This document shows positions 36,847 through 46,343 of a DNA stretch of 64,000 nt, piece after piece. Source of the stretch: Hymenobacter perfusus (lineage in GTDB: Bacteria; Bacteroidota; Bacteroidia; Cytophagales; Hymenobacteraceae); contig NZ_RWIU01000001.1 of assembly GCF_003944765.1 (NCBI RefSeq), forward strand, positions 434,001 to 498,000, read 5' to 3'. The position numbers and the translations under genes are program-made. Position 1 is the stretch's first letter. Every line of letters begins with the position of its first letter. The notes below the pieces were generated by a model that saw only the letters and a list, made by a program, of their open reading frames with translations, was not told the origin of the DNA and ran no database searches.

Positions 36847-36891
36847 AGATTGGGGGAGAAAGAAAAGAGAAATACGACTAATAGCCGCGCT

Positions 36892-37137
36892 TCAAATGCC
36901 GTGCCGGTCGAAAGCGGCCTGCAAATCCTGCTGCATGCCTTTGAACCGCTGCACGGCCGCCTGCACAAACTCGTCGTCGAGCAGCAGGTGTACGTCGGCT
37001 TCGCTGGTCAGGTCCAGCTCGCTTACTTTATACGTTTGCTCGAAAGGGCCTTTTTCCAGCTTGATCAGGTACTTGCCGTTCCAGCTGAACAGGGTGATTT
37101 TGGCTTCCGCATGCGGAATAATGGCGAGCTGACGCAT
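36892..37137 (-). CDS. Small unknown cytoplasmic protein
   Basis: 81 residues from the ATG at 37137 (a longer non-ATG frame is rejected). No signal peptide. The sequence reads as an antiparallel sheet (ITLFSWNGKYLIKLEKG, PFEQTYKVSELDLTS) followed by a helix (LLDDEFVQAAVQRFKGMQQD). It is reminiscent of small Bacteroidota proteins annotated hypothetical. It lies 45 bp upstream of the coiled-coil protein gene on the same strand, possibly the first gene of that unit. Confidence 0.7.
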   Translation of the reverse strand: MRQLAIIPHAEAKITLFSWNGKYLIKLEKGPFEQTYKVSELDLTSEADVHLLLDDEFVQAAVQRFKGMQQDLQAAFDRHGI

Positions 37138-37229
37138 AACAAAGGACGGAGGCAGTTTAACGGGGCGAAGATACGCAGGCCGTAGCAACCCCAACCGGCA
37201 GGCCAGATAACTCACAGGGATAAAGTCAG

Positions 37230-37359
37230 AAGTCAACGCCCGGCTGTCATCCTGAGTGCAGCGAAGAACCTTATCACGTCAGCACGAGCCGTTGTACGGG
37301 CGTCGTTCTACTGTAAAAGGTCCTTCGCTGCACTCAGGATGACAGCCGGGCGTTGACTT
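37230..37359. repeat. REP-like palindrome, 43-bp arms
   Basis: 37230-37272 and 37317-37359 are reverse complements with one mismatch around a 44-nt loop. The arms carry GTCATCCTGAGTGCAGCGAAG, a word I associate with highly repeated intergenic elements of this group. A related word occurs at 46346-46372. It lies between a small gene and the YeiH-type exporter. Confidence 0.93.
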
Positions 37360-37380
37360 TCTCCCTCTGACTTTCTCTTC

Positions 37381-38379
37381 TCAGGTGTGCAGGATAACGT
37401 AGAGGGAGGCCGAGGAAATCACCACCCACAGCAACACGCCCAGCGCAAACGGCTTCGGTCCCACCGAACGAATAGCTTGCAAGGACAAGCCGGCCCCGAT
37501 AAAAAACAGCGTCACCGTGAGGCCCATCCGGGCGGCCTGCACCAGCCAGGGCCCTACTGCGTGCGTGGCGGGCACGTAAGTATTGAGCAACATAGCCCCG
37601 ACGAAGCCCAGAATAAACCAGGGCAGCTTCACTTTCACACCCTGCTGCTTGAACACCATGGCCGTACCCAGGGCCACCGGAATAATCCAGAGGGCGCGGG
37701 CCAGCTTGATGGTGGTAGCTACCTCCAGGGCCTCTTTGCCGTAAGCGGCGGCGGCTCCTACCACCGAGGACGTATCGTGGATGGCAATAGCGCACCAAAG
37801 GCCGAACTGCTGCTGGCTAAGGTTGAGCGAGTGCCCGATGGCCGGAAACGCAAACAGGGCAATGGCATTGAGCACGAACACCGTGGCCAGTGCCACCGAC
37901 ATTTCTTCGTCTTTGGCGCGCAGCACCGGGCCCACGGCCGCAATGGCCGAGCCCCCGCAAATCGCGGTGCCGCAGGAAATGAGGTGCGTTACGTGGCGGC
38001 CCAGCTTCAGCCAGCGGCCAGCCGCGTAGCCCAGCACCAGCGTACCGACAATGGAGCAGATAGTGAACAGAATGCCCTGCCGCCCGGCCTGCACCGCCGA
38101 GTGGGCATTCATGCCGAAGCCCAGCCCGATGACGGAGTATTGCAGCAGTTTGGCCGTGTACTTTTTGGTGAAAGCCGGAAATGGGTTGCCAAGGGTTTGG
38201 GCCAGCCCTAACCCCAATGCCAGTGCTACCGGCGGCGAGGCCCAGGGGGTAAGACAAAATACCAGCACCAGCCCGAAGCCCAGCCGGGACAAAAGCAGGC
38301 GGCGCTGGGAGCCGTCGGTGGGGAGGTGGCTTTGCCCGAGGGAGGCGGTGGGGGTGGGATGCGGGAGGGTGGCTTTCAC
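37381..38379 (-). CDS. YeiH/UPF0324 family putative sulfate exporter
   Basis: 332 residues from the GTG at 38379 (a TTG at 38412 is possible; neither start has an ATG). About ten membrane helices. Family marks include VIGLGFGMNAHSAVQAG, ISCGTAICGGSAIAAVGPV (conserved Cys-Gly motif), WCAIAIHDTSSVVGAA and FFIGAGLSLQAI. The family is thought to export small anions such as sulfate or taurine-derived sulfonates, but the substrate is not proven. The LysR regulator gene directly upstream on the same strand mirrors the yeiE-yeiH association. The long palindrome sits just downstream. Confidence 0.85.
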   Translation of the reverse strand: MKATLPHPTPTASLGQSHLPTDGSQRRLLLSRLGFGLVLVFCLTPWASPPVALALGLGLAQTLGNPFPAFTKKYTAKLLQYSVIGLGFGMNAHSAVQAGRQGILFTICSIVGTLVLGYAAGRWLKLGRHVTHLISCGTAICGGSAIAAVGPVLRAKDEEMSVALATVFVLNAIALFAFPAIGHSLNLSQQQFGLWCAIAIHDTSSVVGAAAAYGKEALEVATTIKLARALWIIPVALGTAMVFKQQGVKVKLPWFILGFVGAMLLNTYVPATHAVGPWLVQAARMGLTVTLFFIGAGLSLQAIRSVGPKPFALGVLLWVVISSASLYVILHT

Positions 38380-38451
38380 GGAGGGGAATCGGAAGTGGGT
38401 GCTTCGGCGCAAAAGTACGGCCGCTGCTCCCCGCTCAATAATCCCGAATAG

Positions 38452-39363
38452 TTATACGCTATTACCTGAAGTTATAATACCCTGCACATACCGCAGAAAC
38501 CGCTCGGCGGGTCGGGTCAGGGGCTGACCCTGTACCCACAAGCCTTCAAACTGCCGCCGCAGTTGCAGGCCTTCGATGGGCACTTCCTCCAGCAGGCCCG
38601 CCGCCAGCTCCCGCGTGAGGGCCCGCCCCGATACGAAACCCAGCGCCTCGGGCGCGGCTTCCAGGTAGGTTTTGATGGCTTCGGTGTTGTCGAAATAGAA
38701 CACGACCTGCAGGCTGGCCAGCTTGATGCCCCGCTCCCGCAACGCGAATTCCAGCACTTCCAGCGTACCCGAACCCCGCTCCCGCAGCACCAGCGGGTGG
38801 GCAAGAGCCTCGGCCAGAACCAGCGGCTGCACGGGCGGCCCGGCCGCCGTGGCGCGGCGCACGGCCACCAGCTCATCATCCAGCAAAGGCTCGTAGTGCA
38901 AATCCCGGCTCTTGGCGCGGCCTTCCACGAAGCCCAGATCCAGCTGCCCGGCCAGAATAGCCTCGGCAATCTGCTCGGAGTTGCCGTTGAGCAGGGTGAG
39001 CTGTACCTGCGGGTACCGCTGCTGGAACCCAGGCAGCAACGCCGGCAGCACGTACTGGCTGAGCGTGGTGCTGGCCCCCAGGCGCAGACGGCCGGCAGCT
39101 TCGCCGTGTAAATCGTGCAGCTTTTCGGTAAGGTTCTGATGCAGCTGCTCCACTTCGTCGGCGTGGGTGAGCAGCAGCCCCCCGGCTTCGGTGAGGCTGA
39201 CGCGGTTGCCGCGGCGCTCGAACAGCCGCTGCCCGTAGGTGCGCTCCAGCTCCCGGATGTGCTTGGTAATGGCCGGCTGGGTGATGAATAGTTCCTGGGC
39301 CGCCTTGGTGAAGCTCAGGTGCCGGGCCACCGACTGGAACACGCGCAAACGAAAATCGGGCAT
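38452..39363 (-). CDS. LysR-type transcriptional regulator (YeiE/CysB-like)
   Basis: 303 residues from the ATG at 39363. The winged HTH (FRLRVFQSVARHLSFTKAAQ, QELFITQPAITKHI, RLFERRGNRVSLTEAG) is followed by a periplasmic-binding-type effector domain (GRLRLGASTTLSQYVLPALL, LTLLNGNSEQIAEAILAGQL, PLVLRERGSGTLEVLE). Adjacent to the YeiH-type exporter, which it probably regulates. It is divergent from the S9 peptidase gene with a 73-bp intergenic region, where it may also autoregulate. Confidence 0.9.
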   Translation of the reverse strand: MPDFRLRVFQSVARHLSFTKAAQELFITQPAITKHIRELERTYGQRLFERRGNRVSLTEAGGLLLTHADEVEQLHQNLTEKLHDLHGEAAGRLRLGASTTLSQYVLPALLPGFQQRYPQVQLTLLNGNSEQIAEAILAGQLDLGFVEGRAKSRDLHYEPLLDDELVAVRRATAAGPPVQPLVLAEALAHPLVLRERGSGTLEVLEFALRERGIKLASLQVVFYFDNTEAIKTYLEAAPEALGFVSGRALTRELAAGLLEEVPIEGLQLRRQFEGLWVQGQPLTRPAERFLRYVQGIITSGNSV

Positions 39364-39436
39364 AAGCAGGCCGGCGGGAAAGGAGAAGCCAGGAGAATAG
39401 TGCCGCGCTTTCTGCAACACCGCCTAAATTTAGCCT

Positions 39437-41491
39437 ATGAAACGTAACCTTCTCACCGCGCTGGCGCTGCTGCCGCTGGCCGCCGCTGCCCAAACCAGCA
39501 GCGTCTACACCCCCGAGCTGCTCTGGAAACTGGGCCGCCTGGGCGAAATGCAGGTATCGCCGGACAAGAAAACCGTGGCCTACACCGTCACGCGCTACAA
39601 CCTGGCCGATAATAAAGGCCAGTCCGACATCTGGCTGGTGCCCGTGGCCGGCGGTGCTGCCCGGCAGCTCACCAACACGCCTGCCGTATCGGAAAACACC
39701 CTGAACTGGCGGCCCGATGGCAAGCTGACCTTCCTGAGCGGGGAAAGCGGCGCCGACCAGCTCTACGTGATAAGCCCCGACGGCTCGGGTAGGCAGCTGC
39801 TGAGCCAGTTCCCCGACGAAGGCCTGAGCAACCTGAAGCTGGCCCCCAAAGCCAACTTCGTGCTGTATACCCAGGACGTGAAAACCGGCAAATCGGTGCA
39901 GGACTGGTACCCCGACCTACCCAAGGCCGATGCCAAAATTATCGACGACCTGAACTACCGCCACTGGAACGTGTGGGACGACTACAAAGCCTCGCACGTA
40001 TTCTTCCAGCCCGTGGGGGCCGATGGCAAGCCTACCGGCTATGGCAAGGACGTGATGGTCGGGGAGAAGTTCGACGCGCCGCTGCAGCCGCTGGGCGGCT
40101 CCGAGCAGCTCAACTTCGCGCCCGACGGCTACCGGCTGGCTTACACCTCGCGCAAGCTCACGGGCAAGGCCGAGGCCGAAAGCACCAACTCCGACATCTA
40201 CCTCTACGACGTGCGCACCGCCCAGACCCAGAACCTGAGCGAAGGCCTGGGTGGCTACGACACCGAGCCGGTGTTTTCGCCCGACGGTTCGAAGGTGGCC
40301 TGGCTGAGCATGGCCACGCCCGGCTTTGAGTCGGACCGCAACGGCATCGTGGTGTACGATTTCAAGACCAAAAAGCGCGAGGACGTGACCAAAGGCTCGG
40401 AGCAGAGCGCCGCCAACCTGCGTTGGAGCCCCGATAGCAAGACGCTGTACTTCGTGAGCCCGCTGGAAGGCACCGAGCAGCTGTTCAGCGTACCGGCCAA
40501 GGGCGGCAAGGTGCAGCAACTCAGCAAGGGCGCGTTCAACTACAACAGCTTCGAGCTGGCCGGCCCCGGCGTGGCCATCGTCAGCAAAACCACCCAGGCC
40601 AGCCCCGCCGACCTGGTGCGCGTGGACCTGAAAACCGGCCGCGAAACCGCCCTCACCACCATCAACGCGCAGGAGCTGGCCGGCGTGAAAACCGGCAAAA
40701 CCGAAGCCCGCATGGTACGCACCACCGACGGCAAGCAGATGCAGGTGTACGTCATCTACCCGCCTGATTTCGACCCCGCCAAGAAGTACCCGGCGCTGCT
40801 CTACTGCCAGGGCGGCCCGCAGAGCCCCATTACGCAGAGCTTCTCCTACCGCTGGAACTTCCAGCTGCTGGCGGCCCAAGGCTACATTGTGGTAGCGCCC
40901 AACCGCCGCGGCCTGCCCGGCTTCGGCACCGAGTGGAACAACAGCATCTCGGGCGACTGGGGCGGCCAACCCATCCAGGATTACCTCTCGGCCATTGATG
41001 CCGTGAGTGCCGAGCCCTACGTGAACAAGGCCCGGCTGGGCTGCGTGGGCGCTTCCTATGGAGGCTACTCGGTGTACCTGCTGGCCGGCAAGCACGAGGG
41101 CCGCTTCAAGACGTTTATTGCCCACTGCGGCCTCTACAACCTCACCAGCTGGTACCCCAGCACCGAGGAAATGTTCTTCGCCAAGCACGACATCGGGGCC
41201 GCGCCCTGGGAAACGCCGCTGCACAAGAGCTACACCGATTTCAACCCCCAGCAGTTCGCCAAAAACTGGGATACGCCCCTGCTGGTGATTCACGGCGGCA
41301 AGGATTTTCGGGTGCCCGAGGGCCAGGGCATGGAGGCCTTCGGCACGGCGCAGCTACAAGGCATTCCGAGCCGCTTCCTATACTTCCCTAACGAAGGCCA
41401 CTGGATCGGCAAGCCCCAGAACTCGGTGCTCTGGAACCGGGTGTTCTTCGACTGGCTGGGCCGCACGCTCAAGCCCGAAGCCACGAAATAA
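39437..41491 (+). CDS. S9 family prolyl oligopeptidase-type peptidase
   Basis: 684 residues with a signal peptide (LLTALALLPLAAAAQ). The N-terminal beta-propeller has WD40-like TolB/DPPIV repeats (SPDGSKVAWLS, SPDSKTLYFVS). The C-terminal alpha/beta-hydrolase domain has Ser540 in GASYGGYS, Asp623 in HGGKDFRVP and His655 in NEGHW. It is predicted to cleave dipeptides or acyl-amino acids from peptides in the periplasm. An M28 peptidase gene follows on the same strand after a terminator, a peptide-scavenging neighbourhood. Confidence 0.95.
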   Translation: MKRNLLTALALLPLAAAAQTSSVYTPELLWKLGRLGEMQVSPDKKTVAYTVTRYNLADNKGQSDIWLVPVAGGAARQLTNTPAVSENTLNWRPDGKLTFLSGESGADQLYVISPDGSGRQLLSQFPDEGLSNLKLAPKANFVLYTQDVKTGKSVQDWYPDLPKADAKIIDDLNYRHWNVWDDYKASHVFFQPVGADGKPTGYGKDVMVGEKFDAPLQPLGGSEQLNFAPDGYRLAYTSRKLTGKAEAESTNSDIYLYDVRTAQTQNLSEGLGGYDTEPVFSPDGSKVAWLSMATPGFESDRNGIVVYDFKTKKREDVTKGSEQSAANLRWSPDSKTLYFVSPLEGTEQLFSVPAKGGKVQQLSKGAFNYNSFELAGPGVAIVSKTTQASPADLVRVDLKTGRETALTTINAQELAGVKTGKTEARMVRTTDGKQMQVYVIYPPDFDPAKKYPALLYCQGGPQSPITQSFSYRWNFQLLAAQGYIVVAPNRRGLPGFGTEWNNSISGDWGGQPIQDYLSAIDAVSAEPYVNKARLGCVGASYGGYSVYLLAGKHEGRFKTFIAHCGLYNLTSWYPSTEEMFFAKHDIGAAPWETPLHKSYTDFNPQQFAKNWDTPLLVIHGGKDFRVPEGQGMEAFGTAQLQGIPSRFLYFPNEGHWIGKPQNSVLWNRVFFDWLGRTLKPEATK

Positions 41492-41504
41492 GCAGTTGAT
41501 TTTA

Positions 41505-41543
41505 GAGAAGCCCCGCTCGGCCGTTGCTGAGCGGGGCTTTTTC
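41505..41543 (+). terminator. Rho-independent terminator after the S9 peptidase
   Basis: AAGCCCCGCTC pairs with GAGCGGGGCTT and a T5 run follows. Confidence 0.9.
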
Positions 41544-41619
41544 GTGTAGCTTCCCGAAATCAGGTATTAATTCATCCCGTGCCTTGGGGTGAAGACACCA
41601 ACGCAACACTATATATTCC

Positions 41620-43113
41620 ATGAACAAGTTTGCTTTTTTCCTGCTGCTGGCCGGTTTCACCTGCACTATGCCCCTGGCGGCCAGCGCCCAGAAAAAGCCC
41701 GCCAAAGCCCCGCAAGCTGCCAACGCGCTGGCCGCCATCAAGGAAGCTGATATCAAAGCTGACCTGTTTGCCTTGGCCGACGACAAGTACCGGGGCCGAG
41801 AGGGTGGCACCCTCGATGAGCTGCGGGCCAGTATGTGGCTGGCCGAGAAGATGCGCGCCCTGGGCCTGCAGCCCGCCGGCGACGACGGCACCTTCTTCCA
41901 GTTCTTCAACCTGCAACGCACCCGCCTCACCAAAAGCAGCCGCCTGAGCATCGGTACCCACCCGCTACGGCCCAACCACGATGCCCTGGTGTTTGCGCCC
42001 ACCACCTACACCGTGCAGGCCCCGCTGGTGTACGTAGGCACCGGCACGGCCGCCGAGCTGGCCAAAACCGACATCAAGGGCAAGGCCGTGGCCCTGCTGT
42101 TCTCGGGCCAGCCCCCGGCCGATATGAGCTTCCGGCGCTACCTCAGCCAGGTGCTGCGCGATAAATCGGCGGAACTGCTGAAGGCCGGGGCAGTGGCCGT
42201 GGTATTCGTAGCCGACGACCGGGCCCAGAACATTTACGAGCACTGGGGCCACACCTACGAGCGGGGCCGCTACGGCCTGCCCGGCGACGCCAACGTGGCG
42301 GCCGTAACCACCGCCCCTACCCTGCTGCTGCCCAGCAGCGCCCTGAGCTGGGTGCAGCAGGCTGGCCAGCAATTCACGGCCGATTTGCGCACCGAATCAT
42401 ACCTATACCCTTCCGTAAACATCGTGGCCAAAGTACCCGGCACCGATGCGCAACTGAAAAACGAGTACGTGCTGTTCAGCACCCACCAGGACCACGACGG
42501 CGTGCGTGAGGCCGTGCAGGGCGACTCCATCTGGAACGGGGCCGACGACAACGCCACAGGCTGCGCGGCTTTGCTGGCCATTATGCGGGCCTACAAGCAG
42601 CAACCCGCCCGCCGCTCGGCGCTGTTCGTGTTTCACGGGGCCGAGGAACGGGGCCTGCTGGGCTCCCGCTACTACTCAGCCAAGCCCACTGTACCCCAGC
42701 AAAGCATCGTAGCAGTGCTGAACGCCGAAATGATGGGCCGCAACGCCGCCGACTCGGCCGCTTTGCTGGGCTCGGTGGCCCCGCACCGCAACTCTTCCGA
42801 CCTCGTGAACCTGGCCCTGGCCGCCAACCAGCAGGGCCCGAAGTTCAAGCTGGATACCGAGTGGGACAAGGCCACCCACCCCGAGGGCTGGTACTTCCGC
42901 TCCGACCACCTGCCCTACGCCCGCTTGGGCATTCCGGCCGTGATGTACACCTCCTGGCTCCACCCCGATTACCACACGCCCAAGGACGAAGCCAGCCGCA
43001 TCAATTACCCCAAACTCCTGCGCATGACGCAGTGGATGTACCTCACCGGCTGGGCCGTAGCCAACCGCCCCGCTCCACCCGCCCGGGAACCCGGCTTCAA
43101 GCTGGAACGGTAA
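41620..43113 (+). CDS. M28 family zinc aminopeptidase with PA-like insert
   Basis: 497 residues, signal peptide ending at AASAQ (about residue 24). Residues of about 120-250 look like a protease-associated domain (APLVYVGTGTAAELAKTDIK, GKAVALLFSGQPPADM). The catalytic M28 domain has its metal ligands in STHQDHDGV, NGADDNATG, GAEERGLLGS, AEMMGRN and a late WLHPDYHTPKD. It releases N-terminal residues from peptides outside the cytoplasm. A VN-KV segment before the domain (YPSVNIVAKVPGTD) is typical of the family. Confidence 0.93.
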   Translation: MNKFAFFLLLAGFTCTMPLAASAQKKPAKAPQAANALAAIKEADIKADLFALADDKYRGREGGTLDELRASMWLAEKMRALGLQPAGDDGTFFQFFNLQRTRLTKSSRLSIGTHPLRPNHDALVFAPTTYTVQAPLVYVGTGTAAELAKTDIKGKAVALLFSGQPPADMSFRRYLSQVLRDKSAELLKAGAVAVVFVADDRAQNIYEHWGHTYERGRYGLPGDANVAAVTTAPTLLLPSSALSWVQQAGQQFTADLRTESYLYPSVNIVAKVPGTDAQLKNEYVLFSTHQDHDGVREAVQGDSIWNGADDNATGCAALLAIMRAYKQQPARRSALFVFHGAEERGLLGSRYYSAKPTVPQQSIVAVLNAEMMGRNAADSAALLGSVAPHRNSSDLVNLALAANQQGPKFKLDTEWDKATHPEGWYFRSDHLPYARLGIPAVMYTSWLHPDYHTPKDEASRINYPKLLRMTQWMYLTGWAVANRPAPPAREPGFKLER

Positions 43114-43227
43114 TCTGCGCGCTGTATAACTGTATAGGTTGCGTTAAGGAATCGACTATTGTGCTGCATTGACATGGGGCTTTGTAATATTATCAGCTAT
43201 TAGCACGCAACTGGTCAGGCTAACTTT

Positions 43228-43941
43228 ATGAATACCCCTCAGCGGAAGAATGGCCCAGAAAGGCTCGGTTATCTTTCAATCATGAAACGGTCTCTTGCAC
43301 TATTTTTCCGCACGCACGGTGGCCTTTTGGCGTCTTGGCTAGTACTAGGCCCCATCTTTTGGCACGAGTATACCCCCAGCACGTATGTGCTCAACCGCGC
43401 AGACTTGCTACCCCTCATTACGCCGGCCTTATGCACGGTGCGGAATGCTCACCTCTTGTTGTATCTCGTAGTCAGCTTCGTGGGCCTAGGATTGGTATGG
43501 CTTTCACCAAGCAGACGAGTATTGCTGGGCGGCATGGTAATCCTGGGCGCTGGATGGTGGCTAACCGAGCGCGGGTTCCGACAGTACTTTGCGGTGGAGT
43601 ACTATACTATTTGGAAATACCAAGTGGTCGAGAAGCTTGACTATCAGCCGCTCCACGCAGCATATTTAATCCCTTTGTTACTGCAAGACGTGCAGAATCC
43701 AGCTGAATCCTTCCGTGTACGGACCAAGCTGGTATTCGCGCTCAGACAGGCAGGGATACAGTCTGCTGTTCCGGTCTTAGAGGCCATCATACACTCCCCT
43801 GACCAAGATCCGGAACTCCGGTTTCAGTGCCTTCAGGCGCTTCGGTTGCTGCAACCGCAAAGATTCGCCACCTTATTGGCTACCATGCCCACAGATTCCG
43901 CTGTAACACTGTATCAACAATACAAGCGACGTTATAACTAA
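43228..43941 (+). CDS. AT-richer membrane protein with HEAT-like C-terminus, unknown
   Basis: 237 residues from ATG (an internal ATG at 43282, MKRSLALFF, is an alternative). Three hydrophobic segments (about 30-48, 75-92 and 96-112) are followed by a helical region reminiscent of HEAT repeats (VRTKLVFALRQAGIQSAVPV, LRFQCLQALRLLQPQRFATL). It is noticeably AT-richer than the flanking genes, with less biased codon use, which hints at recent acquisition or relaxed selection. No family recognised. No operon partner. Confidence 0.6.
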   Translation: MNTPQRKNGPERLGYLSIMKRSLALFFRTHGGLLASWLVLGPIFWHEYTPSTYVLNRADLLPLITPALCTVRNAHLLLYLVVSFVGLGLVWLSPSRRVLLGGMVILGAGWWLTERGFRQYFAVEYYTIWKYQVVEKLDYQPLHAAYLIPLLLQDVQNPAESFRVRTKLVFALRQAGIQSAVPVLEAIIHSPDQDPELRFQCLQALRLLQPQRFATLLATMPTDSAVTLYQQYKRRYN

Positions 43942-44059
43942 GCCTTTCTTTTCTGCATAAATCAGTTGGCAGGCAACGTAGTTCGAATTCAGCTTAAGGG
44001 CAGGCAGAATTGTTGGCTCATTCCCTCAAATACAATATTTCCCGTCTCCCGAAAGCCTC

Positions 44060-46186
44060 CTACTTCAACACGGTTTCCGTGACTTTGTTGATGTCGCTGC
44101 TGACTTTCTGAATGAACTCCAGTTGCTCGCCCAGCTGAACGTCGGGGGCGGTGGTGGCAGTGGCGGGGAGAGGGTCGGCGGGCAGGCTTTCGGGTTCCTG
44201 CGGGTCGAGGCGGTGCAGGCTGCGGTGCAATGACTGCTGCGCGTGACGCAGGCTTTTGAGGCTGCCCGCCGCCAAAGTAGGTCGGGTTTCGCCATTGAGC
44301 AAAGAGGTGGTAATAGAGGCCACATTGGATGACAGAATGTGGTTGAGCACCACAAACTCGTGTACCTCCGTGGGCCGGTGCTGCTTGCCCCGGGGCTCCG
44401 ACATCATCCGTTGAAACGCCGCGCCCAGGTTGGCCGATGACACATACACCTCCTTGCGGGCCAGCTTATAATCAACCAACGCCACCGGGGAGCCGATGAG
44501 GGCTTCCTGCAAGGTGCGCAGGTACTGCAGATTGGCCCGCAGCACGGCCTTCAGGTAGTCCTGCAGTTGGTCGGATTCCCAGCGCGGAAACAGCAGGTAG
44601 CCCGCCGAAAACGCAATCAGGCAGCCCAGAACGGTATCGAACACCCGCTCCTCCACCACCTGCACGTAGCCCAGCCCCAGAAAGCTGAACAGGATGAGAA
44701 TGAACGGCGTCATGAACGTGACGGTAACTAGGTAGTTGATGCGCACGAAGCTGTACGACACCACCATAAACACCACCATCAGTACAATCAGCGCCGTGCG
44801 GTCGGGAATCAGCCACAGGATGGCGGCCCCCAGCACCCCGCCCGCCAGCGTACCCAGCACCCGCTGCACGTTGCGCTGCTTGGTGAGGCTGAAGGCCGGC
44901 TTGAGCATGTAGGTAATCGTCATGAGCACCCAGTAGCTGTGGTGGCCGGGCAGCACTTTGGTAATCAGAAACCCGATCAGGCAGGCCACCAGCATCCGCA
45001 CGGAGTGGCGAAAAATGCCCGAATGCAGCGTCAGGTGGTCGCGCAGCTGCTTGAGGTCGAAGCTCTGGTGGGCCACGAACCGGCCAAACTCCAGCTCCCG
45101 GCCTGAAGCCACCGGCGCGTTGGCATCGAAGTAGGCCAAGATATCCTGCAGGCGCAGCACGAGGTTGCGTAGGTTCACCAGAATCTTCTTGAGCATCAGC
45201 GTGTGGCCGGGCCGGGCGGAATCTTCCAGCGCGTCTACCTGGCTTTTGAGGCGGTCCAGGCCGGCCAGCAGGTCGCGGCGGGCGGTATAGCCGTGGTTGG
45301 CCTGAATGGCGAAGCCAATGCTTTCCAGCTCGGCGGCCAGCTGCTCTATTTCGGTTGCAATGGCATCGAGCACGCCGGTGGGCTCAAAGCGGCGGTGCAG
45401 GTCGGCGTAGTCGTAGTAGGTAATGGTAATCTGCTCGTAGAGGTCCACCAGATCCACGAAGGTGAGCACCAGCCGCCGCCCCGTGCCGGTGGATTCCTTG
45501 ATGAGCTGGCGGGTTTTGAACAGGATTTCGCGCACGGCGTCCTGCTTCTCGCTCACGGTTACCTGCTGGGTCATCAGGCGGCGGTAGTCGGCCTCCAGGT
45601 TGGTGCCGGTGCGGTAGAACTCGGCCTTGAGGCGCAGAAAATCCGCCACCGACCGGATGGCATCCCCAAGAGCCTGCTGGGCCACGCGGTAGGGCCGGAT
45701 CTGGTTGAGCAGGCCCGCAATGCCGGCGTACCACAGGCCACCCATCACCACCAGCCCGGCGTGGGGCAGCACCTCGGCCAGGGCCAGCGGCCGGTCCAGC
45801 ATCAGAATCATAATCAGCAAGCCCGCCGTGCCTACTGCCCCGGCTCGGTTGCCGTAGGCCAGCAGCATGGTAAAGGCAAAGCTCACCGCCACCACCATCA
45901 GCCCCAGCAACCACGCGTAAGGTAGTATCAGGCCAGTAATCAGCGCCATCAGGCCGGTGAGGGCGGTGGCGGCCAACATGCCGTTGCGCTTATGGGCCGG
46001 CGGCCCCGGAATATCGGTCAGGCTCACGCACACGGCCCCCAGCGACACGGTCAGGCCCGTGGTCAGGTCGCCGCGCCAGCCCAGCAGCAGCCCCGGCAGC
46101 AGAATAGACAGCGTGATGCGGACGCCGTCGGAAAATTCCTGGCTGGAGAAGAAGTAGCGGAGGGGTCGGGTATCGAAAGCGGACAT
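44060..46186 (-). CDS. FUSC family membrane protein (YccS/YhfK-like)
   Basis: 708 residues from the ATG at 46186. Two halves of about six membrane helices each: an N-terminal set (residues ~20-165) and a second set (~390-530; YWVLMTITYMLKPAFSLTKQ, RVLGTLAGGVLGAAILWLIP, the FUSC signature). Between and after them are long soluble helical regions. Relatives are efflux-type or aromatic-acid exporters. The second-half motif RVLGTLAGGVLG is well conserved. Substrate unknown. It stands alone, and the gap upstream holds a repeat and a hairpin. Confidence 0.9.
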   Translation of the reverse strand: MSAFDTRPLRYFFSSQEFSDGVRITLSILLPGLLLGWRGDLTTGLTVSLGAVCVSLTDIPGPPAHKRNGMLAATALTGLMALITGLILPYAWLLGLMVVAVSFAFTMLLAYGNRAGAVGTAGLLIMILMLDRPLALAEVLPHAGLVVMGGLWYAGIAGLLNQIRPYRVAQQALGDAIRSVADFLRLKAEFYRTGTNLEADYRRLMTQQVTVSEKQDAVREILFKTRQLIKESTGTGRRLVLTFVDLVDLYEQITITYYDYADLHRRFEPTGVLDAIATEIEQLAAELESIGFAIQANHGYTARRDLLAGLDRLKSQVDALEDSARPGHTLMLKKILVNLRNLVLRLQDILAYFDANAPVASGRELEFGRFVAHQSFDLKQLRDHLTLHSGIFRHSVRMLVACLIGFLITKVLPGHHSYWVLMTITYMLKPAFSLTKQRNVQRVLGTLAGGVLGAAILWLIPDRTALIVLMVVFMVVSYSFVRINYLVTVTFMTPFILILFSFLGLGYVQVVEERVFDTVLGCLIAFSAGYLLFPRWESDQLQDYLKAVLRANLQYLRTLQEALIGSPVALVDYKLARKEVYVSSANLGAAFQRMMSEPRGKQHRPTEVHEFVVLNHILSSNVASITTSLLNGETRPTLAAGSLKSLRHAQQSLHRSLHRLDPQEPESLPADPLPATATTAPDVQLGEQLEFIQKVSSDINKVTETVLK

Positions 46187-46265
46187 GCGGGGCACAACAG
46201 ACGGCAGGCAACAGCAGCAGAACCGGAGTTCTAACTAGCCGAATATTTTCGGCATTCTAACGCAG

Positions 46266-46294
46266 AACGGCGCGGCAAGATGTGCCGCGCCGTT
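46266..46294. other. 12-bp perfect hairpin
   Basis: AACGGCGCGGCA (46266-46277) pairs with TGCCGCGCCGTT (46283-46294). No adjacent T-run, so termination is doubtful. It lies between the bestrophin stop and the FUSC start. Confidence 0.5.
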
Positions 46295-46343
46295 GTGGAA
46301 GGTGCTTTCGTATGATTATACGAGGGAATCAGGCAAAGCAGAC

